Source: Serinus canaria
Taxonomy: Eukaryota > Chordata > Aves > Passeriformes > Fringillidae
Reading direction: 5' to 3'
Length of the DNA stretch: 64,000 bases
Assembly: GCF_022539315.1 (NCBI RefSeq)
Contig: NC_066313.1
Span: 9,675,764 to 9,739,763, forward strand
A program made the translations under genes and the position numbers. The notes beneath the pieces are model-generated. The model made no database searches and was not told the DNA's origin. It worked only from the letters and a program-made list of their open reading frames with translations. The stretch's first letter is position 1; the number at the start of each line of letters is the position of its first letter. Shown here one piece after another: positions 1 to 11,545 of the stretch.

Positions 1-1475
1 AATATTTGTATTAAATTGTCTTCAGGAATGAACTGTATTTCTGCACACTTTCATCTAAACCCTTTTTGAAGTCTCCTCACATTCAAAATGATTAAATTAT
101 TGAGATTATTTTCCAGGCTCATATATATTTATATTACCAAAAAGAATTCAAAATAATAAAACTCCGCATTCCAGACATTTATTGTACAATTAGCAACTAG
201 TTTTTCTGTTTAAAAAGTATTATTTTACTTTCTGTTTTAGATTGAGCCAAAATGAGCCAGCACTATCTTACTATATTCAAGGGAATCATTGGTCCTAATG
301 AGTATCTTACTATAAGAACACCTATAGTATCTTTATAAAATGAATGTCTGTATTTACTCTGGACATTCCTGCTTGGATGGCTGAATTGTGAGAGCAGAAT
401 TAAATTTTCCTCATTGTTAAACTGGTATAAATCTGAATAATACATTTATTTCCTTGTCTGTATTTCAGCAGCTTTTCTTCATCACAACAGAAAACTAAGG
501 AGGTAACCAGTTATAACAGCTTTTTACTGCCTGCTTCTATGGGACTTCTGGAAATAATGGGGAAGATGAAAATTGTTTTGAGCAAAAACTGATTAATTGC
601 CTTCATTCTTCTTTGCTCTGATCATCCTCCTATATATCTCTGCTTAGGAAGTTCATTTGTGTTCATGTCTGGGGTGTTTGGGACCAAGGGAAGCATTCCT
701 CCATCTAAGGCCAGGAGGGAATGGTCCAGGCTGCTTAGGAATGTGCTTGCAAAGATAAAGCAATTCAGAATCCCCCTTGGTTAGCTTAGAGGAATGATTC
801 TTCATCAATGTACACATATATATGTTATTGTAACTACTCAGAAAGTCCCAAGTGCAGCCACAATTGAAAATCATTATTCTTGGCCATAGGAACACTTGCA
901 AGAGTTCCATATAAGAGCCACCTCAAAGTTTTAAATGAGAAGGTTAAAAAAATAAAAAAGAAGTATTATTATATTTATTACATGTATTTTAAAAGTGGCA
1001 AACTCCTTAAAAGGTAGGTATCTGAGCAACCCATGCCATGGCATTGCCATGAAGAGCTGCTGGGGCTGGGATGAGGATGTGAACCCATTCCCTCCCAGCC
1101 CCGGATGCTCACGGCCTGCAGTGCAGCTGCAGGATCCAGCCTTTGATCCAGAAGCCTGCAAACACATGAGTGGCAGAAATGTGCATCCACTGGAGCTTGA
1201 GCAGAGCACTGGTCTCTGAGGGAACATGACAGAACCCACACATCCCTGGAAACACAGCCTGCTGCCTTCTCTCCTGTACCTGTACATGTACAGCCATGCA
1301 CCTGTGGCTAAAATCCCACCTTTCAATTAAGATGTTAATTCCTGTAGCCTAAATCTTAGAATATTTTTATCCCAAGAAACCTTAATTAGTGTTTCTGTCT
1401 TGCTGTCACTGTCCATGCTGGTGGTAGAATTTCCAGGGAATTCACATGGGTAACTGTGCCTCCATGAAACATAAA
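1..1475. other. Non-coding unique AT-rich sequence
   Basis: No gene is visible. Most of it is AT-rich with scattered stops in all frames. A GC-richer patch at about 1020-1310 holds short overlapping open frames on both strands, which is what base composition alone gives. That patch also carries two tiny perfect palindromes, ATGCCATGGCAT (1033-1044) and CTGTACATGTACAG (1280-1293), too short to mean much. Confidence 0.7.
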
Positions 1476-1832
1476 CTTAGAATGGTTTAGGTTGGAAGGG
1501 GCTTTAAAGATCACCTGCTATAGTCAGGGACACCCTTCCCTAGTCCAGGTGGCTCAGGGCCCCATCCAGCCTGGCTTTGAACACTCCCAGACATGGCATC
1601 CACAGCTTCTCTGGGCAACCTGTGCCAGGGCCTCACCACCCTCACAGGGAAGAAATTCTTTCTAACATCTAATCTAAACTTATTCTCTTTCAGTTAAAAA
1701 CCATTGCCCCTTATCCTGTCACTATTTGCCTGTACAAACTGTCCCCCTTCCTCCTTTTTATAATCTCCTTTCAGGTAGTGGAAGGCTCTAATGAGGTATC
1801 CCCAAAACCTCTGCTCCAGGTCGAACAACCAT
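1476..1832 (-). mobile_element. CR1 LINE, truncated 3' end
   Basis: Non-LTR retrotransposon remnant. Read on the plus strand it opens with AGAATGGTTTAGGTTGGAAG, the reverse complement of the avian CR1 3' terminus. The usual CR1 landmarks follow in order: a GATCACC block, CCCCATCCAGCCTGGC, GGCATCCACAGCTTCTCTGG, CAACCTGTGCCAGGGCCTCA and AAGAAATTCTTTCTAACATC. It ends near GGTCGAACAACC, equivalent to the CR1 'AGGCTGAACAACCCC' stretch. About 350 bp survive, so the copy is strongly 5'-truncated, as most CR1 copies are, and carries no reverse-transcriptase domain. The low-coordinate end is the element's 3' end. Several small differences from the consensus remembered for the family suggest an old copy. 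Orientation and family are secure; the subfamily is not assigned. Confidence 0.93.
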
Positions 1833-3417
1833 GGGGATCAGAGAAAATAAAAGACCTCATCTCTCTTTTTGATCCTCTCTGTTCCTTTATGTAACAGTTT
1901 GATTGGATGCAAAGAACTTGTCAAAGGAGATAGAAATCTCTTAATTCCTTTAAATACACTTGCACATTCTGTATATTCACAAAAGGTTAGACTGCCATCA
2001 TCAAGCATGAAAGCACTAGTGAAATACAGCAACTATGCTGGAATGGTGCCACTAGGGAAAGAAATAATATTTAAATGAAATTAGACAGAGATCTCAGGCA
2101 CACAGAACATAAATATTTAATTTGGAATTTCACCAAGACACTGGGGCTAACACCTTTAACTTGGCACATGCAAGGTTTTTAAATGACCACAAATTTTATG
2201 AGGACCTCAGATTTCACTGCCCCTTTAAAGGATTGTCTCCCCAGTGGAAAAGATCTGGTGAGAAGCTGACTCTTTATTAGCTCAGGTGGGAATTTGGTCT
2301 TTGGTTCTTATTTCATTAATGTAACAGAATCACAACACTCATGCATAGAATTTGGTGGTAAACAAAATTTGCTCCTGAAGGCTTTACTGGGAATTCATTG
2401 CAAGAACCAATTAAGCCAAGCATATCTTACCTATGAAGTGAATTCAAAAGTAAATGACCCAAATCTTACAGAGGCTTATTAATTTTTGCAGGAAAAATAA
2501 AAATAATCTGCTCTTTTCTCTTTTTTTTTTTTAACCATCCTCCAGAACTTAAAAATAAACTAAAATCCCAAAAAACTTCAAAGGGAAGAGAATTCATAGG
2601 TTAAATAGAGTAAGCATCCTGTATAAGTAGTCTTTGCTTACTAGAGTTAATTTATAGGAGTTTTTTTTTGTTTTTTTTAATAGAGAATGTTGGTGTGTCT
2701 TGCATTTTTTTTTTTCTGGGAATACTGCAATTAGCAGAAGTCAGAATAAAAACAGTAGGTGCTAAAAATTCTCCCAGATAAAAAAAAAATCTTTAACACT
2801 GTGGCACATTATCAATTTAGGCACAGTGGGTTTTAGACAGATAATTAGCAAGTCTTGCTTGACCAGCTTCCATACTGCTGCAATGAAGACTAAGAAAGAG
2901 ACTGTTTTTCTGCCAGTAATGCAACTTCTGTCCAATAAAGTTTTGTAGGCCCTAATACAAGAATTTTATGTATGTTCAGTATCTCATTTGTATAGTGAAA
3001 TGAGGCAAGAAGTAAGATGCATATAATTAATCTTAGAGTGTATATGTTCTGCAAGTGATTTTAGGAGGAAATTCACATTTTTCTCTCATTAAAGCTGGTT
3101 GGGAATATATCTTCCAATTAAAGTGACTTTTTTTTAAAATTTTATTTTGAGTAGTGTAAACAGTTGAATATCAGAAAAAAATGAGCTTGAAAGATTTCAA
3201 AAATCAGGAATGGCAAGATTTTCACCATGCCACAGGTCTATGTGTGAACATCCAGACCAGACAAGTAAATAATAAACCTACATCCTCCTCTATTTGTGAC
3301 CCTGATTAAAATTTGAAGCTAAGTTTTTCCAGCAACAAGAGATAAAGCCATTTTTCTAGGGGCACATCCAGATGGTGATTTATAAACCATAGGAAGCTTG
3401 ATGTCATGTTGAAAATT
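1833..3417. other. Non-coding unique AT-rich sequence
   Basis: No gene or recognisable repeat. Contains several T runs (2521-2532, 2661-2680, 2706-2716) and short A runs. Open frames are all under 70 codons and without recognisable protein features. Confidence 0.65.
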
Positions 3418-3443
3418 CAGCTGCATCCTGGCTGATGCAGCTG
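3418..3443. repeat. Short perfect inverted repeat (10-bp arms)
   Basis: The arms CAGCTGCATC (3418-3427) and GATGCAGCTG (3434-3443) are exact reverse complements separated by 6 nt. Pairing stops immediately outside the arms. The function is unknown, and chance formation is plausible in a 64-kb window. Confidence 0.6.
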
Positions 3444-4099
3444 TTCTGGTATGCAAAGATAACTGCAAGCACAAGTTCTAGTTAACTTCACACATTATTT
3501 TTTTACATGATTGTGCAACAGAGATGACATAAGAAGTAATGATCTGAACCCCATTTGCATTTACTCCTAGTTCCTCTGGCAGCAGTTGTGTGCCATGGTG
3601 CCAGGACAACATTACAGCCTGAGATCCTGACCAAGAACATCCAGACTGACCCAGTGCCAGGCTCAGGAGGTGGAGGAGGAGGAAGAGGAGTTGTCCATCA
3701 CTGCACCAGACTTGGACAGTACTGAAAAGAGGCCAGAGATTGCTTTGCTTATTAATACTTCCTCTCTTATCCCACATGTCCCCAAACGTCTTCTGGTCTG
3801 CTTTGTTTTTCTCTATGTTTGAATTCAGAAGATGGCTTTTAGAAGCTGTAGAAGGTGTTGTTAAGTTAAAGCAATGCTGAAGTACTAAACAATATACAAC
3901 ATGTGTATTTCAACACAATATTTCCTTGTTCAATAATGATTGCTCAATATATTGAAAGGCAATGATATATTTTAACAAATTACCAAGATGACTGCAAGAC
4001 CAGCCAGAAAAGAGACAGACGAATGATATATTTTCTAATATAAGTTTAAAGGACTTTCTGTTGACTTTTTTTTTCCTTTCAAAGTAGGGACTAGCATCT
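3444..4099. other. Non-coding sequence with a GC-richer patch
   Basis: Between about 3560 and 3770 the sequence is GC-richer and includes a purine-rich GGA-type stretch (3666-3690). A 99-codon frame on the minus strand crosses it, but the reading is low-complexity and leucine/serine-rich, with no motif I recognise. I do not call a gene. Confidence 0.6.
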
Positions 4100-4160
4100 G
4101 GTGAATAGGAAAATATACTGGAGATGGAAATAGGTGAATAGGAAAATATACTGGAGATGG
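4100..4160. repeat. 33-bp tandem duplication (two copies)
   Basis: The 28-bp core beginning GGTGAATAGGAAAATATACT occurs at 4100-4127 and again, identical, at 4133-4160, giving a 33-bp period. Identity of the two copies implies a recent local duplication or slippage event. The period is a multiple of three, so the minus-strand open frame across it stays open and shows an 11-residue echo. I take that as a consequence of the duplication, not evidence of coding. Confidence 0.85.
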
Positions 4161-5379
4161 GGAAGGCTAATGTAAGAAAATGCCACTGCAGTGAACAGAT
4201 TCCAGCAGTCCAATTTGAAAACCATTGCATATTTAATAGTTACATGTACTTTATCATTAAAGTCTAATGACCAGCTTCCCTGACATCAAAATCTAACTAA
4301 ATTAGCCACAATGAGCCAAACCTGGGGTCAAAAGTCAGTTAAATGGACAAGAATTGTGTTCTGTATGTGCAGAACAGGTGGCAAAACAGGGCCAGCCTCT
4401 CTCTAATCCTCCTGGAGATGTGATACCGATTAAGCAGATATTTTTCTAATTTCAGTGTAGCATACCTGATCCTTAAAATGAGACTTTAGCTCTTGGGGAA
4501 GTTGATGGCATATAATTTCCTCTCATTTAGACAGATTGCTTGAGAAGCATGCTAGCAATAAAGATAAGCTTTATTTATCATAATTATAGTGACTTGTTCT
4601 TTTAATTAATTTTCCAATTCACACTAATGTTTATATATTAAACAATTTACATTACTGCTTAGTGGAGGTAATATTGATATTACTCTTATTTAAAAAAAGT
4701 GTGTCTCCATTTATGGTATAAACATACACAATTGTGTAGCATCATTTAGGAAACCTGCTTTGTGTGCCATGGCAGAAATTAGCTCATCAAATATGTTGTA
4801 TTTGGTAGATACTGAAGTCCATTAGAAGCATCATGTCTCTTTCCCATCAATTTATCAAACTGTTGTCTGACTGGCATTTCCTGATTACACACTATCTTCT
4901 TTATGCATTTTCTTACACTTCACTACCCGGCTCTGTCAGAAAATGACGGCATCTTTAAATTAACATCCATCCATCTTTAAATTACTTCCATTCATAACTC
5001 CTTTAAGCCAGAGCCAAATTAAATTCCAAGGAGCCTAGAAGGGGAAGAGCTTATAAGGAAAGTGAGGTTAAATGTTGTTTAAATGCACATTTTCTTAATA
5101 TCTCAAAGCTCCTTGCCAGTCTTGCTTAGATGTTTACTGTTGTTCTGCCAAGTTGCTGACAATTGTGACTTTTAAGTCGATTTCATTGTTAGAACAGCCA
5201 GAGGAATGAAAATTAGATTTAGTTACTATATAATCAGTATGACTATCAGAAATAATGGTGTCTCCTTTCCTTCAGCACACACTTTGTACTATGCCTCAGT
5301 TTGTGGTGTTTGCAGACAGGATGGGAATTGCGCTGGGGAGCAGCCATGGAGCTTGCAGGGAGAGCACCCCAGACTTTGA
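4161..5379. other. Non-coding unique AT-rich sequence
   Basis: No gene recognised. The stretch 4555-4680 is very AT-rich with TAATTA-type cores and resembles the composition of conserved non-coding elements, but conservation cannot be judged from one sequence. A small direct repeat of CATCTTTAAATTA lies near 4951-4983. Confidence 0.6.
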
Positions 5380-5465
5380 GTTTTTTTGATTTTTTGGGGT
5401 TTTGTTGATGTTGTGGTTTGTTTTTTGGTGGTTTTTTTTTTTTTATTTTGGTTGGTTGGTTTTTG
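5380..5465. repeat. T/G-only low-complexity tract
   Basis: 86 nt on the plus strand with no C and only three A (5389, 5408, 5445). It is made of T runs broken by G, GG or GGGG and ends in GGTTGGTTGG. One of several strand-asymmetric keto/amino tracts in the window (see 18321, 19426, 54109, 57361). Confidence 0.85.
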
Positions 5466-7944
5466 ATATGTTCTTTGCTGAGTTGGCTGTCTCTTCTCCC
5501 TCCAACAAAAAAAAGGCTGACAACGCTATGCTGACTATTCTAATAACATTCAGAAACAAATGGAGAACAAGCTCGTGAGAGATGGGTGGTTCAAACATGT
5601 CTTTGGCTCTCTATACAGTGGATGCAAATATATATAGTTAATTTTTAGAAATATTTTTCTGCCGTTTACAGATATCTTCCAATTAGCATCCTTCTGATTC
5701 AGTGAGATTGGCCACAATTCAAACCACACCAAAATTCACTTTGATATTCAACACATCCTCTGTTTTTAATACTTCATCTTCTCTCAATTTCTGAGAGATA
5801 AAGAGTATTCACAATATATCCTGCTCTGAATATAGACTTCTCCTTAAAATAGACTTCACTGTTATTGTGTTTTTCCCAGCCTCTCCTACTCCCTGATCTT
5901 ACCAGATGTATTTGTACTTTCTATTCCATCTTCTCACTAACTAATATTGCTCCAGATGAAATATTTTTTAAATTTTGAAAATTGCACCAAGTTCAGGAAA
6001 ATTAAAATATCATCAAAAGGGGGTTTTTAGCAGTAGAATGTAAGTTATGGTAAGGACACCTATCTGGAATAGATCTGACTCAGCAGGGATCACTCTTGGT
6101 ATGTTTAAAGTCCTGTCCTGAAGTATTTTACTTGACTACCAGAGTAAAGATACAGATATCTGTATCTGGCTACAGATATACACACACTTGAGAGAGCTAG
6201 TCCCTCCAGGTCTGCTTTCTCTAGCCAACTGCAGTGCCAGTTTGGTCTCCATTTTCTCTTTTCTCTGAGAAATTGCATTGTGCTCATAAATTCACACCCA
6301 AAATCCAATGACTTACACTTAATTTCTGCTTCTATTCAAAACAGAATATTTCAGGAAAGAGCATTACTCAGTTTCTGTTGGCAAGTTAGCAAACAAGAAA
6401 TAATGCTTTAAATAGGCTTTTCATTGTGCTTAAAGAGAATAATGTTCTCCAGCTTTAAATTCTCTCTATATCAACATAATATAAAGGGTCAGAAAAACAA
6501 TCCCTCAAAAACCCAAAATGCTGATTTTATCATGAGACATATCAAACAGCTAGTAACAACAAGCTGCTCTCTTCCAATATCAAACCTCAAAAATAGAAAG
6601 AATAAGTATTCCTTTTTTCTTAGAAAAAAGGGCAAATTTCCTATTGTGAAGAATACATTTTTGCTCCCACCACAAATGAAAACTTTTATATTTTTCACTT
6701 TTATATTCTTTTTTTATCGGTCACTGCACTTTAAAAAAATGTGGTAACAATAATATGCTGCTTGTAGAGTATAGAAAATATTTGAGATATTTCCAGTAGG
6801 TGAAAATAACATGTTTTATTCAAGCACTTTGAGGCCCTTGGGGTATCATGCACAAAAATTTTGTTCTGTGTTCGCACCTGAGTGAGAGGAAAAGCAAAGT
6901 ATAATGGAGTACTAGCTTAAAAGTTTAACCACTTTTGCATCAGTACACTTCTTCTTTAAAAAGCAATAATACCAGCAGCTCATGCTACTGAGAATTTAAA
7001 GAATATATATTTTTATGCAGTGTGCCAGCTTCATAATCAACAACATCTTTTATTTAAACAGTGCTTGCTCACTACTGAAACACCTTAGGCTGTCAAAATC
7101 TCCTGGTCTGAAACACAGTCAAGGCTTGTGCATTTCAGGAGGGAGAGCAGAAGAATAACCAGACCCAGTTCCTTTGTTCCTACCCAGCCTTGGTTGCTAA
7201 TCAATTTTTCTCGGCCTCCAAATCTGTAATTATGGTGTTGCTTTCAGGCTGCAATAGAATACCAGGTTTACACAGCACAGGGAGAGATAAACAAGTACTC
7301 AGTGCAATTTGAAAGGTTTTGACCTTTAAAAGCTGTTAATCTACACGTGAATTATAATTAATCAATTAAAGGAGATTCAGTCTAGTACCAACATAATTAG
7401 ATACAATTTTACTGCTGAATAAGCCATGATAACCCCATACAAATGAAGACAGAGTCCACTGCTCCTTACATTTTCCAATGTCCCAGCTCGGCAGTTTTAG
7501 CAAAACTATGTAGGTTTCCCAAGTGGGATTTTTATGGCTTTGGAAAGCAGAAGTGTTGAAGGGTGAGACTGTGTTCCAAGTTCAATAATATGGAATAGTG
7601 CTTGGAAAACCCTTCTCGCTTTAGCCTACACACTGTCTTCAAATGTTTCCCTGAGAAAGAAGGGAAGGAGGAAAATGGGATCCAAGGCACTGCAGGAGTG
7701 GAAAGAAGTGGTTGCTGATTTCCATTGTTTTCTGGCATCTTTGAGGCCAAATTCAGGGGTAAAACAGTAAACAAAACCCACATAATGTGTGTTGTATTTA
7801 ACCACCACAGCTAATGGCCCTCAACCTGACTCCAGTGGGAATATGCAGTGATTAGAGACACCTGCAGGTTAATAATTGGAGGCATCTAAGCACAGAGGCA
7901 ATTAATGTAGGAAAACTCTCCTGAGGTTGGAGAGGCAGCACTGT
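5466..7944. other. Non-coding unique AT-rich sequence
   Basis: No gene recognised. Includes a perfect 20-bp palindrome at 6148-6167 (half-site AGATACAGAT). The ORF at 6424-6747 runs through AT-rich, Lys/Phe-rich translation with no protein character. The part around 7322-7400, with ATAATTAATCAATTAAAGG, is homeodomain-core-rich; no function can be shown. Confidence 0.6.
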
Positions 7945-7964
7945 TTAAATAAATAAATAAATGA
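7945..7964. repeat. (AAAT)n microsatellite
   Basis: About four and a half AAAT units, followed by an ATGAATATGTATGCATACAT stretch. Simple-sequence repeat only. Confidence 0.8.
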
Positions 7965-8573
7965 ATATGTATGCATACATAAAAGGGAATACTTTCTATT
8001 CCTCTGAATAGTCTACCTTTCTACAGGGATTAGGGACAAAGTCATCACTGGGGCATCCTTCAATATCAGTAGAAGTCTTGTCCCAGAAAAATGGCTGGAA
8101 CAAAGATTTTGATCTCCTTTCAAAAGTTTATTAGCCTCAAACATTAAAAGTGTTCAATTTGGATACATATTTTGAAATTCAGTTTTAGTCCCAACTTTGA
8201 AGTTTCTCTGTAGAAACTTCACTTTAATTTCAAAGGCATTTTTATGCCTTTTACATAGCAGAGGAAATAAGACAAAATTCAGACATGGGAGAAGCTACTG
8301 AGGGATAGTTTTACATGCCTGAATCCACATATCTATGAATGATATGGGATGTATTGCTTGCTGAACTTTGTTTCCAATACATAGCTGGCATTTTAAGAAA
8401 TTACATGTAAACCAGAAGAGATAATATTTTTTCCTGGAAATTTTCAATCTTTCAGGTAAAATTTCTCACCCAAGTACATATGAAGCAACTAATATTTTAC
8501 TTCTCATTTTCTCTTCAAAGCCTGCTGCTAAAGTAGATGTTTCAAGGGTAAGTAGCAAAGGCTAATGTATTCC
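7965..8573. other. Non-coding unique sequence
   Basis: No gene seen. Two very short perfect hairpins occur, GAAGTTTCT/AGAAACTTC (about 8200-8221) and AAAGGCAT/ATGCCTTT (about 8231-8253); both are small enough to be chance. Confidence 0.55.
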
Positions 8574-8950
8574 TCAGCAAAATGAAAAAATGATAAAGTG
8601 AAAAAATACATTAAAGGACATTAAAGGATAACTCTGACCATGTGACCTGGTCATAAAAAAAAAAGCATTTTCAGAGAAAGGAATCAAAACCATGCAAGGG
8701 CATGAATTATTTATAGACATAAGGGTCCCCAGGAAAAGTACAAAATTTGTCCTCAAATGATTCAGTTTAAGAACTATTCCAGTTGCTTTTCCTTGACTTC
8801 TAATGAATAAATAACTTGCTTCAATCTTGCTACATTTTCCTTGGCTGATTTTGGCCTGAAAACAGGCATCTAGGTTATCTAATGCTTCCTCAGTATTCTG
8901 GTCAGAAAAGGACTCTGCAGAGTTCTTACATTTTTGGGGCTGAGAAGGGT
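8574..8950 (-). other. Exon-like open segment on the minus strand (not called as a gene)
   Basis: On the minus strand a good 3' splice-site match (pyrimidine-rich, ending TTATTTCAG, with AG at 8952-8951) precedes about 377 nt with one continuously open frame ending in a stop at 8574. The early residues are polar and acidic (for example ESFSDQNTEEALDNLDA), more protein-like than the AT-driven frames elsewhere. The later part turns Phe/Ile-rich like ordinary AT-rich translation. No domain or family is recognised and no clear downstream donor is seen. It could be a terminal exon of an unrecognised transcript, but chance openness is more likely. Confidence 0.2.
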
Positions 8951-8989
8951 CTGAAATAATGAGAGAAACATGGTCAGGAAACAAAAAAT

Positions 8990-9731
8990 GGGAAAGAGGG
9001 AAGGGAAGGGAAGGGAAGGGAAGGGAAGGGAAGGGAAGGGAAGGGAAGGGAAGGGAAGGGAAGGGAAGGGAAGGGAAGGGAAGGGAAGGGAAGGGAAGGG
9101 AAGGGAAGGGAAGGGAAGGGAAGGGAAGGGAAGGGAAGGGAAAGGGAAGGGAAGGGAAGGGAAGGGAAGGGAAGGGAGGGAAGGGAAGGGAAGGGAAGGG
9201 AAGGGAAGGGAAGGGAAGGGAAGGGAAGGAAGGGAAGGGAAGGGAAGGGAAGGGAAGGGAAGGGAAGGGAAGGGAAGGGAGGGAAGGGAAGGGAAGGGAA
9301 GGGAAGGGAAGGGAAGGGAAGGAAGGGAAGGGAAGGAAGGGAAGGGAAGGAAGGGAAGGGAAGGGAAGGGAAGGGAAGGGAAGGGAAGGGAAGGGAGAAG
9401 GGAAGGGAAGGGAGGAGGGTTAGAGGGAAGGGAAGGGAAGGGAAGGGAAGGGAAGGGAAGGAAGGAAGGGAAGGGACGGGAAGGGAAGGGAAGGGAAGGG
9501 AAGGGAAGGGAAGGGAAGAGAAGAGAGAGAAGAGAGAGCAGAGAGAAGAGAGGAGAAGAGAAGAGAAGGAAGAGAAGAGAGGAGAGAGAGAGAGGAAAGA
9601 GAGAGGAAGAGAGAAGGAGAAGAGAAAAGGGAGAAGAGAAGGGAGGAAGAGAAGAGAAGAGAAGAGAGAGGAAGAAAGAGAAGAGAAGAGAAGAGAGAGA
9701 AGAGAAGGAGAAGAGAAGAGAAGAGAAGAGA
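8990..9731. repeat. Homopurine block: (AAGGG)n passing into (AAGAG)n
   Basis: 742 nt of plus strand with only four pyrimidines (T 9420, T 9421, C 9477, C 9539). The first part is pentanucleotide AAGGG, uninterrupted for about 29 units (roughly 8998-9142). From there to about 9516 it continues with single-unit slips: an extra A at 9141-9143, missing-A joints such as GGGAGGG, and GGAAGG joints. From about 9517 to 9731 it becomes AAGAG/GAGA-rich. Units GGGAAGGGAAGGGAAGGG satisfy the G-quadruplex pattern many times over, and the whole block is a triplex (H-DNA) candidate. All long open frames here, on both strands, are artefacts of the repeat. Length in an assembly may be unreliable. Confidence 0.98.
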
Positions 9732-11457
9732 CAAAAAGCAGCCTCCCAACTAAGCCCAAACCAAACAAAACACAGCACAGCCGCTGATTCTGCCTACCAA
9801 CCTGAAGCACTTTTCCCACCCTCTCTTGTTAGTGGAAAGAGATGAGGAAACTTTCTCATCTTTCCCTCTCCTCATGCACCCTTAGGGCTGCAGCTTCAGG
9901 CACAGCAGCCCCCGCCCACATACTGGCCTGTATTTTAGCTTCAAAACAAGTCAGAATAAGGCATGGAGCAGATATCTGTTAAAAAATACACTTTTCCAGA
10001 GCAGCAAAAAGTCCTGCCAAGTCTCCCTGGACAACCAGGCCATGGACAGCCATATACATTTCTCTTGCTTCTTACAAGATATGCCCCACCTGCCTGCATT
10101 CTTCTACCACCATGCATATTTTCTTGATTAAGAATAAAACTAATTGAATTATAAATGTGTTTTTAAATACTGAAAGAAGGGAGGAGAATTTTTTGGGGCT
10201 TTCAGCTTTCAGTTTAATCCTGTTAGTTGACAGTAAACCTATCCCAGTTTCCTTGCACTCAATTTCCAGAACATTTTAGCTCACATTTATCAAAATGATA
10301 AGCTCAGGTGCAATCAGGACATGGCAGAAAGGTCTTTCTGAGAAGAAGGGCAAGTCATTTATTTCATATAACTTGCTCCTTTTTGTTCTAGACATTGTCA
10401 GAATAAGTGGGCCACACTGAATTTAAAGGAGATGAGCTATTATTACATTGTACTCCAAAATCTTCAGAGAAATACCAGAGATAATTGCCTTTAATGTCAA
10501 TTTATTAAGCAACATTCTTGTGTGGTGCATCTGTATTGTGTGTTCAGGAGTAGAATTTCTAATTCTACTTGTAATTTTTTGTGTTTACAGAAAGCCAGAA
10601 CTCAAAGAGCATAATTTATGTCTAAATGTCCCCTAGGGTAAGCATTTTCCATGTAAAAATAAGTTATAAAGAGAGAGAAAAAAGACATGTGAATTCTCCC
10701 AGAGACATGGAAGATGTGTAATAGAAATGGCAGTTAGGGCCCGTTTGTATTCTTCCCTAAGAGTTCTCCTGGCAAAATGACTTTTCTCCACTAATTTCTT
10801 CATTGTGTTTGTTGGTAAACAATATAATTCTTATTTGCAATGTTTAGCAGAGAAAGAAGCAATAGTTAAAAGCAAAATAAAAGACAATTAGCTTGTTCTC
10901 TAGTCTATAAATTTTAGGGTTTATAAAGGTAAATGTAGTTCTCTCTGTAATGTAGACATTACTGACAGTGCAAGACACTACATATAAAGCAACCTAATAA
11001 AATGAATGTGAATGTATGCACAATATGACCTAGAAGGTAGGAATAATGACCTTCTGAACTCAAAAATGTGAATTGTATTTGGGCCATGAGGCTGGGGCAA
11101 GCTAACTGAGGGCAGTGGCCTGTGTAAGTGCCTTCAGATGCCCCCACCCTGCCTTAGGGGTTTAAGAATTGGAAAAGATGTGGCAGCATTTGTAGGGGTG
11201 CAGTTTGTTCTCCTACCCCTCTTAGGGATGATGGATGAGCACAGACCTCAGCAGAGATTTTTTCACTCAGCTGAGCTCTGCCATTTGGCTTTGTTTAATA
11301 ACACAAAAGGAGCTGCATGACACAAATCACTCAGTGCAGTGGTGGAATGGTGAGGTTTTCCATCAAATGCTTCTATATGTTCAATTTCCTAAAATCTTTA
11401 GCAACCAAGTTCTTAATTTACAATTTTCTTACATTTCTAAGTACGTGAGAAGTTGAG
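9732..11457. other. Non-coding unique sequence
   Basis: No gene recognised. A segment at about 10578-10632 is bounded by an AG (TTTGTGTTTACAG) and a GGTAAGC donor match, but it translates to nothing recognisable and such pairs arise by chance. The rest is ordinary AT-rich sequence. Confidence 0.6.
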
Positions 11458-11545
11458 TTACAGATGACAAGTGGAAACTAAGTGGTTTGTCCAGGACAAA
11501 ACACATGGAGCAAGATTTCAATGAGGTATTAGTCCTTACTGCAAG
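11458..11545 (+). mobile_element. Probable MIR-like (core-SINE) remnant
   Basis: TTACAGATGAC...GGAAACTAAG, then GTGGTTTGTCCAGGACA, then an AGCAAGATTTCAATGAGGT block follow the order of the conserved MIR/core-SINE region (TTACAGATGAGGAAACTGAG, a GTGACTTGCCCAAGGTCACA block, a GCAGAGCTGGGATT block). Divergence is high, as expected for an ancient SINE. No tail or target duplication is visible. Could also be another amniote core-SINE family. Confidence 0.45.

Noticed and set aside
6148..6167. Perfect 20-bp palindrome
   Set aside because: No loop, no extension beyond 20 bp and a locally repetitive GATA/TACAGATAT context; likely produced by short repeat slippage.
8879..9845. Long open frames (up to 299 codons) on both strands
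   Set aside because: They read only the AAGGG/AAGAG repeat and its complement (GKGRE or PSLPF periods); five-nucleotide units without stop codons stay open in every frame.
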